The notes under the pieces are model-generated. The model ran no database searches, was not told the DNA's origin, and saw only the letters and a program-made list of their open reading frames with translations. From positions 167,221,741-167,285,740 of the forward strand of contig CM041465.1 of assembly GCA_023213395.1 (NCBI GenBank): a stretch of 64,000 nt of DNA. Direction: 5' to 3'. The position numbers and the translations under genes are program-made. Shown in pieces: positions 1 to 11,910 of this stretch. Within the stretch, counting starts at the first letter, position 1. Each line of letters begins with the position of its first letter. This stretch comes from Cycas panzhihuaensis (Eukaryota; Cycadophyta).

Positions 1-2
1 TG

Positions 3-1879
3 AAAGGGTACACGTTACAGGATCCTACTGCCCACAAAATCACCATTAATAGAGATGTTGTATTTGATGAATCTCCCCTTGTAAAATCAGATAGAGGAGA
101 AGTTGAAATGAAACAGGAGCAATAAGTTGAACATCAATAAGGCAAGTTTGAAATGCATCCATTTGTGGAATCAGAACAGCAAGAAGATCTTTCTGAAGAT
201 AAATCTGCAGTAGATTCACAAGAGTATGTGGACATTCCTCTGCCATTAGTTAGAAGATCTACACGAGTTAGTCATCCACCTGACAGGTACAACCCTTCTA
301 TTTCTATTGCTTTAGTTTCTAATGATGGTGAGCCTGCATGTTATCAGGAAGCAGTAGATGATATCCATGGTGAGAAGTGGAAAAAAGCTATGCAGGAAGA
401 GATAGATACTTTGAAGAAAAATAATTCATGGGACTTGGTAGAACTTCCATATGGTAGGAAGAGTGTTGGTTGTAGGTGGGTTTTCAAAAGAAAACAGATA
501 TTGATGGAAAGGTTGATAAATACAGGTAAAGACTGGTGGCTAAAGGTTTTGCACAGAAAGTAGGTATTGACTTTCATGAGATCTTTTTACCAGTTGTCAA
601 ACTTGTTTCAATTCGAGTGTTGTTAGCATTGGTAGCTTCTCTCAATTTGGAGCTGGAGCAGTTAGATGTAAAAATAGATTTTGTACATGGAGATTTAGAT
701 GAGGAGATCTATATGGATTAACCAAAAGGGTTTGTATAAGATGGCAGGAAAAGACTTATTTGTAGGCTCAAGAAATCATTGTATGGCCTGAAGCAATCAC
801 CCAGGCAATGGTATAAGAAGTTTGATGCCTTCATAGAGAGCAAAAATTTCAAAAGAAGTGAGTATGATCATTGTGTTTACTTTAAATTTATGGACAATGG
901 CTTATTCATTATCTTGGTATTATATGTTGATGACATGATGGTTGCAAGCAAGAGCATGGAAGAAATCAATAAACTAAAAGCTCAATTAGGTAGGACTTTT
1001 GATATGAAGGATCTAGGAGCTGCAAAATAAATCTTAGGCATGGAGATACACAGAGATAAGAAAAATGGTAAGCTATGGTTATCACAATAGAAATATGTGG
1101 AGAAGGTGCTAACCAGGTTTGGTATGGAACATGTGAAACTAGTGAGTATCCCATTAGCTTCCCACTTTAAGCTTTCTTCGAATATAAGTCCTAGTGGTGA
1201 AGAAGAAAAGGTTTATATGTCTCGTGTGCCTTATGCCAATGTAGTAGGAAGTTTGATGTATGCCATGGTATATACAGGACCTGATATTTCACATGCAGTC
1301 GGTGTAGTTAGCAGGTTTATGGCAAATCCAGGAAAGGAACATTGGGCTACTATGAAATAGGTGCTTCGATATTTGAGAGGCACAAGTGACTACTGCATCA
1401 CCTTTGGAGGTACAGGTAATCAGCTATGTGGATATGTTGATTTAGACTTTGTAGGAGATTTAGAGAAAAGAATGTCTACTTCAGGTTATGTTTTCACTCT
1501 TGCAAATGGTCCAATTAGTTGGATGTCCAAATTGCATAGCACAATTGCACTGTCAACTACGGAAGCTGAATATGTTACTACAGCACATGCTTGTAAAGAA
1601 GTAATATTGTTACAGGGTCTATTGGTTGAGCTTAGAAAGAGACAGGAAAATGTAAAAGTATTTTGTAATAGTCAAAGTGCCATTTACTTAGCTAAGAATC
1701 CATCTTATCACAGTAGAACAAAGTATATTGCTCTTAAGTACTATTTTGTTAGACAGGTTGTAGAAGTAGGTGGAGTGGCACTTGAGAAGATTAACACAAA
1801 TCAAAATTATGCTGATATTTTCATAAAACCAGTACCATTAGAGAAGTTCAAATGGTGTTTGACTTCTCTTGGCTTGTAG
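3..1879 (+). pseudogene. Copia-1 pol remnant: integrase tail, reverse transcriptase, RNase H
   Basis: This is the 3' part of a Ty1/copia polyprotein that enters from the left edge. The integrase C-terminus reads KGYTLQDPTAHK and RDVVFDES at 3-80. The RT domain runs from about 380 (WKKAMQEEIDTLKKNNSWDL) through SLYGLKQSPRQWYKK near 775 to the catalytic YVDDM near 930. RNase H follows from about 1360, with YLRGTSDY, ALSTTEAEY near 1550 and a HFVR-like stretch near 1745. The frame changes once, near 505-535. Otherwise it is broken mainly by TAA or TAG where copia proteins carry glutamine (for example 720, 1030, 1089, 1360). It cannot make a working enzyme. The family call is secure. The Tork/TAR/SIRE sublineage is not resolved. 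Confidence 0.93.
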
Positions 1880-1936
1880 AAAAGATGATGAAGGGTCCAA
1901 GAAAGGTACTGGGTAAATTGTTGTCAAGGTGGAGAT

Positions 1937-2510
1937 TATTGGATATTGTGATAACAATAGTTTGAGGCTAAAATTTTGGCATGTTGGTGGCACGGTTTCC
2001 CCCCCAAATCTTTCTCGGGGGGTTCCAAGTGAGCCCCCTTGCTAAGTCTTGGGGAATGGAATGCCCCCCGTTAAGAGGGGGTTCGAGGACGATAGCCCCC
2101 AACCCAAAAAATTAGCCCTATAAACCATATTAAATTGTAAAGAGAATTAGGGTCATTCGATACAAATACCCTAGATTCTACTGTTGAGATTTATGCCTTA
2201 GATGACCCTCTCATGTAGCCCAATTTAGAGCTTTTCTTATTATGTTGTATGTAATGAAATGTATTGTGATGAGGGTGGCAGTTGGTTGTTGTTCTTGAGA
2301 GCACTCTGCTACTAAGATGTACTTTTTCTCCATTCTACATCAATAAAGATTGATGCCTTTCCTATGTGGATGTTTCCCTAGCACACTACTAGGGTTTTAC
2401 CACGTTATATTAGGTGCATATGTGATGTTTAGCTTTCATATTCATGTTATTGTATTATCTCTGATTTTAGAACTTGCATGTTAAATGTTAGTTTTGATTC
2501 CTGTAACTAG
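1937..2510 (+). mobile_element. Copia-1 3' LTR (right end uncertain)
   Basis: A purine-rich stretch (GGTGGAGATT) directly precedes TATTGGATATTG at 1937, which looks like a decayed TGTTGG LTR start just after the pol stop. The segment contains runs of C and G at 1999-2100, a poly(A)-signal-like AATAAA at 2341, and the stretch ACTAGGGTTTTACCACG near 2390 that I associate with the R/U5 part of copia LTRs. No second LTR copy lies in the window, so the right end near 2500 is a guess. Confidence 0.5.
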
Positions 2511-2933
2511 TTGCAAAATAGTTCAGATCTTGTGGCGGTTTAAGGTTTGGGACCTTGTATTCTCAACAATCACGACGAATATCTTCATGAAATCGCTTCT
2601 TTTGGTGATCCTATTTATAGAAAATTTTAGAATATTCTTTTACCAAAATATATATATAATAATACCAAAATATCAAAGAAATGAGAAGGATGCAGTAATT
2701 CCAATAAATACGTTTAATTTTTTTGCAATGTCAAGCATGCTCAATGATCTAAGCATAAAGGAACTAATAGAGCAACTGCAACAAAAAAAGAAAATGGATG
2801 TACTAATCTAACTGAAAAGGCTTTGATTATGAGGCAATGACTGCTCAATATGAGAAATGAAGGATTGTAACGAAGTTACCAATAAAATAAAATAAAAATT
2901 TAAATATATTATCAGAAATATATCATAAGAAAA

Positions 2934-2934
<1 letters not shown>

Positions 2935-3009
<75 letters not shown>

Positions 3010-3013
3010 GTAT
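2935..3013. repeat. Compound microsatellite (TG)n(TA)n(GTAT)n
   Basis: About sixteen TG units (2935-2966) pass into about fifteen TA units and then four GTAT units. The flanking 2511-2934 and 3014 onward are AT-rich with no recognisable gene. The short open frames across the repeat are only the repeat translated. Confidence 0.97.
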
Positions 3014-3015
3014 TT

Positions 3016-3836
3016 GAGATCTTTTCAAATATATATTGGAGTAGATATATCAGAGATCAAGAAATATATATATATATGTTTAAATCTGAAAAAAAAAAAA
3101 TAAAAAACCTAATAAGCGATTTATAGCGAGTTGACTTGATTCTTCGATGAGAGATGGATATGTTGTAATATATGGCTTGTTGGGTTGAATATGCACCATA
3201 ACTTATAGATCTGAAAAAGAACTTGAAAAAAATGGTCAAATATATGATAAAATATACAGATCTTAAAAAAATATAGCTGATCTGAAGAAAACTTGAATAA
3301 ATATTATAGATCTAAAAATAAATATTACAGATCTGTAGCTAATATTGCAGATCTAAATAAAATATTACAGATTTGAAACAAATAAACCAAAAAATTGTTA
3401 AATATTTGATAAAATGAGTAGATCTAAAGAAACTTTAAATAAATACTGCTTGTAACTGTGCTCTTACACAAATCTAAAAAAATATTAGATAAATAGATAA
3501 AATATGCTTAAAAAATGTCAAATATATGATAAAGATATATAAAACTTGTTGATAAAACCTCTTATAGAGTGATAAAACTTGATATTTGTTGTTTACAGCT
3601 ATACACCTACACAAATCTGAGAATAAATTTGAAATACATTTGTTATAGTATAAGTATATCTTCAAGAATAATCAAATCTGATAAAAAACTACTAAAAAAA
3701 CTTTGCAGAAAGTAAATGTAATCAATATTTGCTTGCTTGAGTAAATCTACTTTAAAATGCCAATAAATCTTATTGCTCTTCACAAAAACTTCAATAGGAG
3801 ATTCAACAACCCAACAAAATGCTCATAGATCTTTTT
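3016..3836 (-). other. Leader of a minus-strand copia-type element, AGATCT-rich
   Basis: On the minus strand this lies just downstream of a primer binding site. It carries repeated AGATCT hexamers (near 3018, 3205, 3258, 3305, 3330, 3349, 3419, 3826). The young element's leader at 23.6-24.2 kb has the same arrangement in the same position, so this is read as the 5' untranslated leader of a related, older element. Nothing of gag or pol follows: the copy is cut off near the microsatellite. Confidence 0.6.
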
Positions 3837-3848
3837 GCTCTAATACCA
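3837..3848 (-). promoter_or_regulatory. Primer binding site, tRNA-iMet type
   Basis: The minus strand reads TGGTATTAGAGC, one base from the plant initiator-Met primer site TGGTATCAGAGC. It sits two bases inside the LTR end at 3851, as expected. Confidence 0.8.
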
Positions 3849-3850
3849 AA

Positions 3851-4260
3851 TGTAGGAAAAATAATCAATAGAGAATAGGGCAGAACATAAAAGAGATAAT
3901 CATAAATCAATACCTCAGTGTTGCATAAATAAGAATCCTTTGTATTTAATCCATTGTTATGAAGAGAGTATTATAAATGTCCACAATGAAGGCAGTGTCT
4001 AAAGACACCAGGGTTACACACCCCTCAAAATATATAGTTTGGGGTAGGAGAGAAACTCCTCAACCCCTAAAATTTAAATAACAATAAAATAATAACTTAA
4101 TTCAAATGAACTTAACTCAAATTAACTTAAATCAAATCAACCTTACCTTATACTTACCTACACATGTGAGCACCCACATGTGTAAATTGATGAGAGTGAG
4201 GTGTGCACTCTTGGTTAGAAGATGGGAGTGGGGTGATGAGCATTAATCTCAATAAAGACA
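3851..4260 (-). mobile_element. 5' LTR of the minus-strand copia-type element
   Basis: Read on the minus strand, this 410-bp segment starts TGTCTTTATT and ends TTTTTCCTACA, giving TG...CA ends. Much of it aligns by eye with the young element's LTRs at 22931 and 27386. Shared blocks include CTGGTGTCTTTAGACAC, GGGGTTGAGGAGTTT and the AAGTTAATTTGAGTTAAGTT stretch. Divergence is far higher than between the two young LTRs, so this is an older relative of the same family. Confidence 0.8.
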
Positions 4261-5488
4261 CTTTTAATAATGTTTGGAGTTTGCAGCCTCCTTCGTAGCC
4301 TAGCAAAAGGTCACATGTAGTGACCTGGTGACCATGGGCCATTTTCAAAAAGGGCTTAAGGACCCATCCTTTTAATTTTTATTCATACGTAGGTGTCTGT
4401 ACTGTTTCTTTAATATCTTTCAAACTAAGAGTCTATTTTTTAAACGGTTTAAACCATTAGAAAGTTAATACATAGCTTTACACTTTAGAATTAGTTTGAT
4501 ATTGATTTAAAGTTCTTTTGTAGGTCTTTTAAATTACTAAAGTTGACCCATCTTATTGGTCCTTATTTGAGTATTTACCATTATTTTAAAAGTTATTTTT
4601 AAAATTTATTCAAGAATATTAATGATATATTGTTGTACTAACTACTGATAATAGATTTCATCTCATTATTTAAACTTATAAATATTTTTTGGCTAATTTG
4701 GAGTAGGGTTTCTTTTGAAAAGGAAGCAAATAAATTAGGTCAATTTCTTACAAAAAAATAGCATTCTAAACCTTTTTTACCATTTTAATTTATTTCATTT
4801 AGTACTATTTGACTCATTTACATTTTATTTGGGTTGGTTTTATTTAATTTCATTGTAAATATTTCAAGCTTTTTTAATTATTAATAAAAGGAACCATTGC
4901 TTGTAAACAAGACCATATCTAAGATTAAATTTTTCACATTAACAAGATAACTCCTAAATAAACCACCCTTATTTTCTAGCCTTATAAGAGGAATAGGTAG
5001 GGCCCCTAAAGTTACCACTCTGTATATGCCTTTGGTGTACTCTAAGTTGTTAAGGAAACCATTTTCTATAAGGTGTATTTAATGGTAGGATGAGGTGGAG
5101 AACCTTTATCCTTTGGAGTTTGGAGACCAGACTAGACCCAGAGGGGGTTAATGCCTTAGTTAGTCAAACTCTCAATACTAGATCTACGACTATGTATAAG
5201 ACTAATGCACATAGATTGACAAATCATGGGGGTTTTTAACCTTCTTTGTAGCATGTGCATTAAGGTATATCAAGCCTTGAGCTCATGTATCTGTATATTG
5301 GGTTCCTAGTTTACCACTTATGGGTAGGTGCTATTAGACATGATAGTAACTGAGAGGTTTCCTTGGAAACCCTAATACATATAACTCTAGATTAGAAACC
5401 CCATAGGTAGATAGGACACAAATAAACTTAAAATTTATTAGGGGACATTAAAACATAATTAAATTATAAGGCAACAACACTTAGAAAT
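4261..5488. other. No recognisable gene; upstream flank of copia-2
   Basis: AT-rich sequence with no coding pattern on either strand. The 5' LTR and primer site of copia-2 should lie here, but I could not identify either. Confidence 0.5.
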
Positions 5489-6665
5489 ATGATTATTCCC
5501 AAATTTAACGGAAAAAATTTTCTTAATTAGAGTAAGAGGATAAAGCCTATTTTCATAGCCAAAGATATGTGGGAATTTATTGAGGAAGGATTTGATAAAT
5601 TAAAAAAAAATACCACCTTGGATGACAAAATAATTTATAGAGAATATGTCAAGAAGGACAATAAAGCCTTAGCACTTATTTTCTATGCTTTAGAAGATCA
5701 TATATTTCCTAGAGTGAGTGAAGACACTACATCAAATGAAGCATGGGATACACTAAAGTTGATTTATAAAGGAGCTACCTCAACTAAGCTTCAATCCCTT
5801 AGAAGCAAGTTTAAAAATTTGAAGACGTTATCAAGAGAGTGTGTTAATAAATTCATTACCAAGGTCTAAGACCTAGCCAACCAAATAAGATCCCTTAGAG
5901 AAGTGTTAACCAAACAAAGAGTTATGGAAAGAATACTAAGATATGTTAGAGAAGTTAAGTGATTTAAAATGGTTGTTACAAGTATCAAAATTTTAAAGGA
6001 CTTAAGTACTATCAAGATTGAGCAATTGAGTGCCATGCTCCTTATTATGGAAGAAAAGAATGGAGGAAAAAAATCCTTAAAATATACTTTTACTATAAAG
6101 GCAAGGATTAAGCAAAATAACTAAGGATAAAGTTTTAGGGGGAGGGCTCCATCCCTTAGAAGAGGAGAAAAGAACTGAAGTCATATCAAGAATCAAATCC
6201 TAGGAACCAAAGGTCAAATCAATGATCTACTCCTAGATATCAAGACTCAAGGCAACAATATCAAGAACCTCCTCAAAGATATCAACTACCAAATCTAAGG
6301 TACCAAGGGAGGAACAATTTCAATAATCAAGATAGAATATAATAACAGAATCATTATTGCCATGGACACAATTATTTCAAGGACTAAGTCAATGTTATCA
6401 AGGACCGAATCATATGGGTTATCAAAGGTAAAGTTAAACCCCATTCCTTGAAAGAGGTAAATCAACCTCTAGAGGTGCAGGAACCTCTAGAAGTAGCAAC
6501 AATAGCCAAAGGAGTAGAGAACCCATTCAATACTCATATAGCCATAAGATTGGATATATGGAGGATCGTTGCTTTTCCAAGAATGTAAACCACCAAAGAG
6601 GGAGTGTAAATACAATAACTGGAAGTAGAGAAAATGATAGACTATTCTTATCAAGTCTTATAGCC
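5489..6665 (+). pseudogene. Copia-2 gag remnant
   Basis: The reading begins MIIPKFNGKNFLN at 5489 and runs in one frame, with a few stops, to about 5950. It includes an uninterrupted 100-codon stretch (5567-5869) with the plant copia gag pattern (WEFIEEGFDKL, EAWDTLKLIYKG, LRSKFKNLKTL). A Gln/Arg/Gly-rich stretch follows at 6150-6480. A decayed CCHC zinc knuckle sits near 6529-6575, where SHKIGYMEDRCF remains and two cysteine positions read tyrosine. One early stop replaces an expected tryptophan. Gag would form the particle shell and bind RNA; this copy is dead. Confidence 0.85.
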
Positions 6666-6909
6666 AATAAAGAATAAGATAGTTGGTATATAGATTTATG
6701 ATGCTCAATGCATATGATACATAAGGATGAAATATTCAAAACTATTAATAAAATCAAAAGAGTAAAGATTTTATTTAGGGACAACACTTCACATGAGTCA
6801 ATTGGTAGAAGCAACATTATCATCACTATAGAATCGGGACAATCAAGGTACATTGATGATGTGTTGCATGTACCAACCTTGAAAAAGAATCTACTTTCTA
6901 TAGGATAGA
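6666..6909 (+). pseudogene. Copia-2 aspartic protease remnant
   Basis: The sequence WYIDL*CSMHM at 6683-6715 corresponds to the copia protease active site, where a D-S-G-C motif is expected; here the Ser-Gly part reads Leu-stop. Downstream, RYIDDVLHVPTLKKNLLSIG at 6846-6905 is the typical C-terminal part of the domain. The frame differs from that of gag, so an indel separates them. Confidence 0.85.
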
Positions 6910-7084
6910 TGATGGAATAGGATTATAAGGTCATCTTTGACAATGGTGAATGTATAATCAAAGATAAGAGAATGAATAAAGCCATTGTAGCCAAGGGATA
7001 AATGACTAGTGAACGACTATTTAAGCTAGTCATTCCTCCAATAGATAACTATGCATTGAAAGCTTCTACTAAAGTTGGAAGAGA

Positions 7085-8119
7085 GACATGATATGAACAC
7101 TTTGGCTATCTAAGCTATAGTAGCGTAGCCTAAATGAAAAGAATGAATATGGTTGAAGGCTTACTTACCATTGAAGGAAATAAAGAAATATGTGAAGGGT
7201 GTTTATTTGAAAAGTAACATAGAGAGAGCTTTCTAAATAATAGTTATAAAGCATAAGGCCCCCTCTAATTAGTATATATAGATTTATATGGTCCTATGGA
7301 TGTACCCTCATTTGGAGGAGCTAAATATTTCATGATATTCATTGATGACTTTGCAAGAAAAACTTGGGTATATTTCCTAAAGTTTAAATCAGATGCCTAT
7401 CAATATTTTATTGACTTCAAATCCTTTGTGGAGAAGTAAAGTAGACATCAAATCCTCTCCCTTAGATTAAATGATGGGGGAGAATTTACATTGAATAAAT
7501 TAAGAGATTTTTATATCCATAATGGCTTAAGGAGGTAATACGCCAATCCATATACTCTATAATAGAATGGAGTAGCTGAAAGAAAGAATAGAACCATTGT
7601 TGAAATGGTAAGGTGCGTGCTCAAGGACAAGCAACTTGGACATGAATTTTAGGTAGAAATCATACAAACAACTGTCTATCTATTAAATAGGTGTACCACT
7701 AAGGCACTAAGGTGGGTTACACCTGAAGAGGCTTGGACAAGATGTAAGCCAAGTATTCACTATTTAAAAATCTTTGGTTGTCTAGTATTTGTTTATATAC
7801 CTAAGCAAAAGAGAATGAAATTGGATGTTAGATATACTAAGTATATATTTATAGGATATTATGATTTAACTAGATCTTATAAGATATTTGACCCTAAAGA
7901 GAAGAAGATAATCTTGAGTAGAGATATTATCTTCAAAGAAGATGATTATTATAAAGCAAAGATTGAAAAAGACAAAGGTAAGAACATTATAGTAGAGTTT
8001 GATTCATATCTTACATCAACAAATGTGCCTTCACATGTGCCAACTCAACATGACACAAGTCCTAATAAGACTGGACCTTTCTCATCCAGTCAAAATGTTC
8101 CAAAGTGGGTACAAAGATA
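7085..8119 (+). pseudogene. Copia-2 integrase remnant
   Basis: The pre-integrase and zinc-binding part is visible from about 7090 (HFGYLSYSSVA) to CEGC near 7195. The catalytic core follows, with the first Asp in VYIDLYGPM (about 7270), the second in RLNDGGEF (about 7465) and the Glu in QNGVAERKNRT (about 7565), so all three DDE positions survive. The C-terminal part ends in an open 101-codon stretch (7815-8119) with YIFIGYYDLTRSYKIFDP and LSRDIIFKED. Stops interrupt the core, most of them at expected Gln or Trp codons. Confidence 0.9.
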
Positions 8120-8219
8120 ACATGACCTAGTGAACATGCTTGATAATAATTTTTAAAGGAGATCCACATGTTCCAATAGGATCAACTACACCCTAATGAG
8201 CCAAGTTATGGACTCACAT

Positions 8220-9720
8220 TAGCCTCACACTTTTAAAGAGGCTAATACCCAATAAGAATAGTAAAATATAATGTAGGAGGAGTACAATACATTGGTAAGA
8301 ATGACACTTAGGAGTTGGTTAATCTCCCTCCAAACAAATCTATAATTGGCACCAAATAGGTTTACAAGATGAAATTCTAATCAAATGGCTCTACTGATAA
8401 ATATAAAATAAGGCTAGTAGCTAAAGGATATACCTAAATCAAAGGAATTGACTGCAATGAAACATTTAATCTTGTAGCTCGAATGGAAACAATACATCTT
8501 ATGTTAAGTCTTGTTGCACAAAAGGGATGGATCATCTAATAAATAGATATCAAAAGTACCTTCTTAAATGGATACATAGAAGAGAAAACCTATATCCAAT
8601 AACTAAAAGGCTTTGAAGTCAAAGGGGAAGAAAACAAGGTATACAAACTTAAGAAAGACTTGTATGGATTAAAACAAGCACCTAGAGCTTAGTACTCTAG
8701 GATAGATAACTATTTCAAAGACAAAGGGTTCAAACGAAGTCAATCAGATCCTAACTTATATATAAAGATTGAAGGTGACTGTATACTTATTATGGGACTC
8801 TATGTTGATGACTTAGTCTACACTAAAAATAACTCCCAATTATGATAAGTATTTGGGCCTTATGCATTACTCCTTAGGTTTGGAAGTATGGCAAGACAAA
8901 AATGATTTTTTTGTATCTCAAAGAAAATACACATTAGACTTACTTCAAAAATTCAAGATGAATGATTGTAAGGCATTGGTTATACCAACAGAAATTGGAA
9001 TAAAGTAATCCAAGCTCGATGATTCTATATTAGTTGATCCTACACTTTATAGGTAGTTGGTTGGTAGTCTAATCTACCTAATATCAACTTGTCTTGATAT
9101 TTTATATTTAGTAAGCATGGTATCTAAGTTTATATAAGAACTTAAGATAACACATTGGCAAGTGGCTAATAGAATACTTCATTATCTAAAAGGTATAATT
9201 AGTTGTGAGTTATATTATAAGTCCTTGACAAACTTTTGGTTGATTGGCTACAAATGATTTAAATTGGGCAGGTTGCATTAATGATAGAAAATCCATATCA
9301 TGTTACATTTTTAACACGGGATCAACTTTAATCGATTGGAGTACCAAAAAGTAAAATACAGTTTCCTTGTCTACTATAGAAGTAGAATATAAAGTAATAG
9401 TAGAAGGAGCATGTAAAATAATTTAGTTACGTTGGTTACTCCATGACCTACAAATAAAATAGGATGGACCTATACACATGATATATGATAATTAGAGTAT
9501 AATTCAAATGACATACAATCTAGTATTTCATGGATAAACAACGAATATTAAAATACAACATCACTTTATTAGGGAATTAGTACAACTAGGAGAAATTGAA
9601 TTGGTTTACTATAGCACATATAAATAGCTTATTGATATCTTTACAAAGGCTCTTGGAAGAATCAAATTTCATAAATTCAAAGAAAATCTTAGAGTTATAC
9701 AAAATAAACATTATAGGGGA
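8220..9720 (+). pseudogene. Copia-2 reverse transcriptase and RNase H remnant
   Basis: RT is recognisable from about 8330 (PPNKSIIGTK*VYKMKF), through KIRLVAKGYT and LYGLKQAPRA*Y, to the catalytic LYVDDLV near 8802. An indel follows near 8840. RNase H is visible from about 9255 (NWAGCINDRKS), through VSLSTIEVEYK near 9370 and HHFIRELVQLGEIEL near 9560, to DIFTKALGRIKF near 9650. Several tryptophan codons have become TAG. The reading ends at the polypurine stretch TAGGGGAGAA, directly before the LTR start at 9724. Confidence 0.9.
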
Positions 9721-9723
9721 GAA

Positions 9724-9990
9724 TGTAAGTTATAATGTTCATTTATTTTATTATTAAGGGTGCATGCTAAATTAGAACATCATGGAACTGCTAGAAACTG
9801 ACATCATCTAACTTAGTCATTAGGTATGTGTTATTTTATAATTTATTTTAAATGGTATTTTTGAATACCAAATTCAGTCGATGGCGGGCTTGCCCAATGT
9901 CATGACTATTTATACAAGCCTTCTTAGCCCAATGGCATTCCTTAACACTACCTACTTTATACAAATATTTTGTTATTTTCATAATATTTA
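9724..9990 (+). mobile_element. Copia-2 3' LTR, left fragment
   Basis: The stretch GGGGAGAA|TGTAAGTTATAATG has the form of a copia polypurine tract followed by a TG LTR start at 9724. The LTR is cut after about 267 bp, where the first LTR of gypsy-1 begins. No matching remainder was recognised after 16707. Confidence 0.65.
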
Positions 9991-10384
9991 CGTTATAGTT
10001 CTATTTTACTCTGCCCTCTAGCCTTTACTAACACATATGACCAAGGCACTAGGTAATTAAGTATTAATTATTAACTTTTATGCATGGGTTATTAAGTCCA
10101 CCAATGAAATGAAAGGTCATTTAGCCCACCAATAGTATTGAATGGAAAAGCCCCTAGTTTGTTTATTTGAGGATCACAAATTATAAAAGAAGGTTGCTAT
10201 GTAATTATCTTCTCTTAAGAGAATTATACTTTAGTATTTTCAATCTTATTTGGTGATCATTCAGTGCTCTTATTATACTCCATTTGTATAATCAATTTCT
10301 AATATCAATGAAGGTGTGGTATTTCCTCTTTATTTTTCATTATCATTTTAGTATATGAGTAAATAGTAAAGAAAATAATATCCT
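9991..10384 (+). mobile_element. Gypsy-1 5' LTR
   Basis: From 10031 (ACATATGACCAAGGCACTAG) to about 10384 it aligns with 16354-16707 with only small gaps. Shared blocks include GAGGATCA, ATTTCCTCT and the T-rich ACTCCATTT stretch. Counting back gives a start at 9991 (CGTTATAG), matching the TGTTACAT of the downstream copy. The first 40 bp are poorly conserved. Confidence 0.8.
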
Positions 10385-10387
10385 AAG

Positions 10388-10400
10388 TGGTATCAAAGCC
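10388..10400 (+). promoter_or_regulatory. Gypsy-1 primer binding site
   Basis: TGGTATCAAAGCC directly follows the 5' LTR and differs by one base from the plant initiator-Met primer site. Confidence 0.8.
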
Positions 10401-11910
10401 AAGTTGTAGATTATCCATGACTTTAAAAATATGATCAAGAGAAAGTAGGAGTAGTAGAAGGAGTAAAGAAAAAGTTAGAAAACTTTTTCCCTTGGTGAAA
10501 ATTTGAAAACCCGCTTCCACTTCCATTTTTTATTTCTGCGTTGTTACTATTTTTTGGAATTTTGTGATCAATTGTAAGTAGGCAACAAGACTCTTTCCCC
10601 CCCCTATCCCCTAGTTGTTAAGTAGAGACCCTATATTGAGGGTCTTTAAAAATCATAGAGATCTATTATTTTAGGCCAAATGTACATGGGTATATACATG
10701 TGCATGAAGCAAAGCAAATAACATTACTTACATAGGCCTTAAATAGAACATTACATAGACCTAGCTACATGATTGAGTCTCTACGTACCTTTGGGTATAT
10801 CAGAAGACCCTTATAGGTTCTCTTGCCTTACATAGCATAGGAAAATTATTAGTTGTATGTCCTTTGCAGTACACTAATTAGTGGTTAGCATCGAAGTTAC
10901 TCTTTATGAACATCCCAACATGGCTATCATGAATATGAGTATGGATTTCCTCCATGGTTGGTACCCTAAGAGATTGAGTCAAGCAATAGTAATGACTAAG
11001 AAGTTTATGGAGAGGCTTGTAAAATTAGCTACACCTTGATTCATTAATTCTAGATACTTCCAAACATAGCCTAAAATCATTGAGGCTATTGTATATATAA
11101 ATATAAATTACTAAAATTGTTAGACATCTAAATATAAATTACTGAGACTTTTATACATTTGAATATACATTACTAAAACTGTAGTAATAATACAACCTTG
11201 AATTATAGAAGTAGTAATATAATGACAACATAAAAGCTCCATAGTCTGAATTATAGCAATAGTAATACAATAATAATATATGAGTACCACTATCTAAATT
11301 CTTCATGTCCAAACCATTAACACAATTTTCAATCCATCAGCTAGTTGAGTCCAACCTTTTCCTTTCAATCAATTTAAAAAAAAAAGAAAAAGAAAAAAAA
11401 ATACTCAGGGTCACTTCACCGAATACATCTTTGATTCTAGTAAAACCTACACTATTAGGCTCAAGATTAAAAAGAAATTCCATAGCTTACAAATTATCTT
11501 ATCAATTTATGTATCTTATTTCAATCAGTATATTACATTAATCATTTTTTATTAGGTAAAATTTAGTTGTCGCTTTTGGAAAAAATTGGCGTATAAGCTC
11601 TTATGGGCCTCATAGGTAAGAAATTTTCACTTAAAAACTCATATATACCATCTTGACAAGCTTTTTACACTTATTTTAGTTTACTAGGTGATTTTCTCAC
11701 TTATTTTCAAGCTTGACATGCTTTAGACACCCCACTCCCTCATCTCCACCCCCTAATCTTTTCCTTTTTATTAAAATTCCCACTTCTCTAAGGCTCGTTC
11801 TATCTATTTATTCCCCAATTTTTAAAATTCCATTCTATCTCACTAATCCCATCTCTTATATCCTTTTCTTTTTACTTGTGTACCTCTTCTAATAATTTCC
11901 TTCTATCTTT
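10401..11910 (+). other. Gypsy-1 leader or inserted DNA, no gene seen
   Basis: About 1.5 kb of AT-rich sequence before the gag start. It contains a C-run near 10598. At 11090-11180 there are three imperfect copies of a unit around AAATATAAATTACTAAAAC, followed at 11180-11290 by two copies of a longer unit around TTGAATTATAG. An A-rich tract lies at 11375-11402. The length is unusual for a chromovirus leader, so part may be a separate insertion. Confidence 0.5.

Noticed and set aside
2938-3126. Open frame beginning with alternating Met-Cys-Val and then Ile-Tyr
   Set aside because: It is the TG/TA microsatellite translated.
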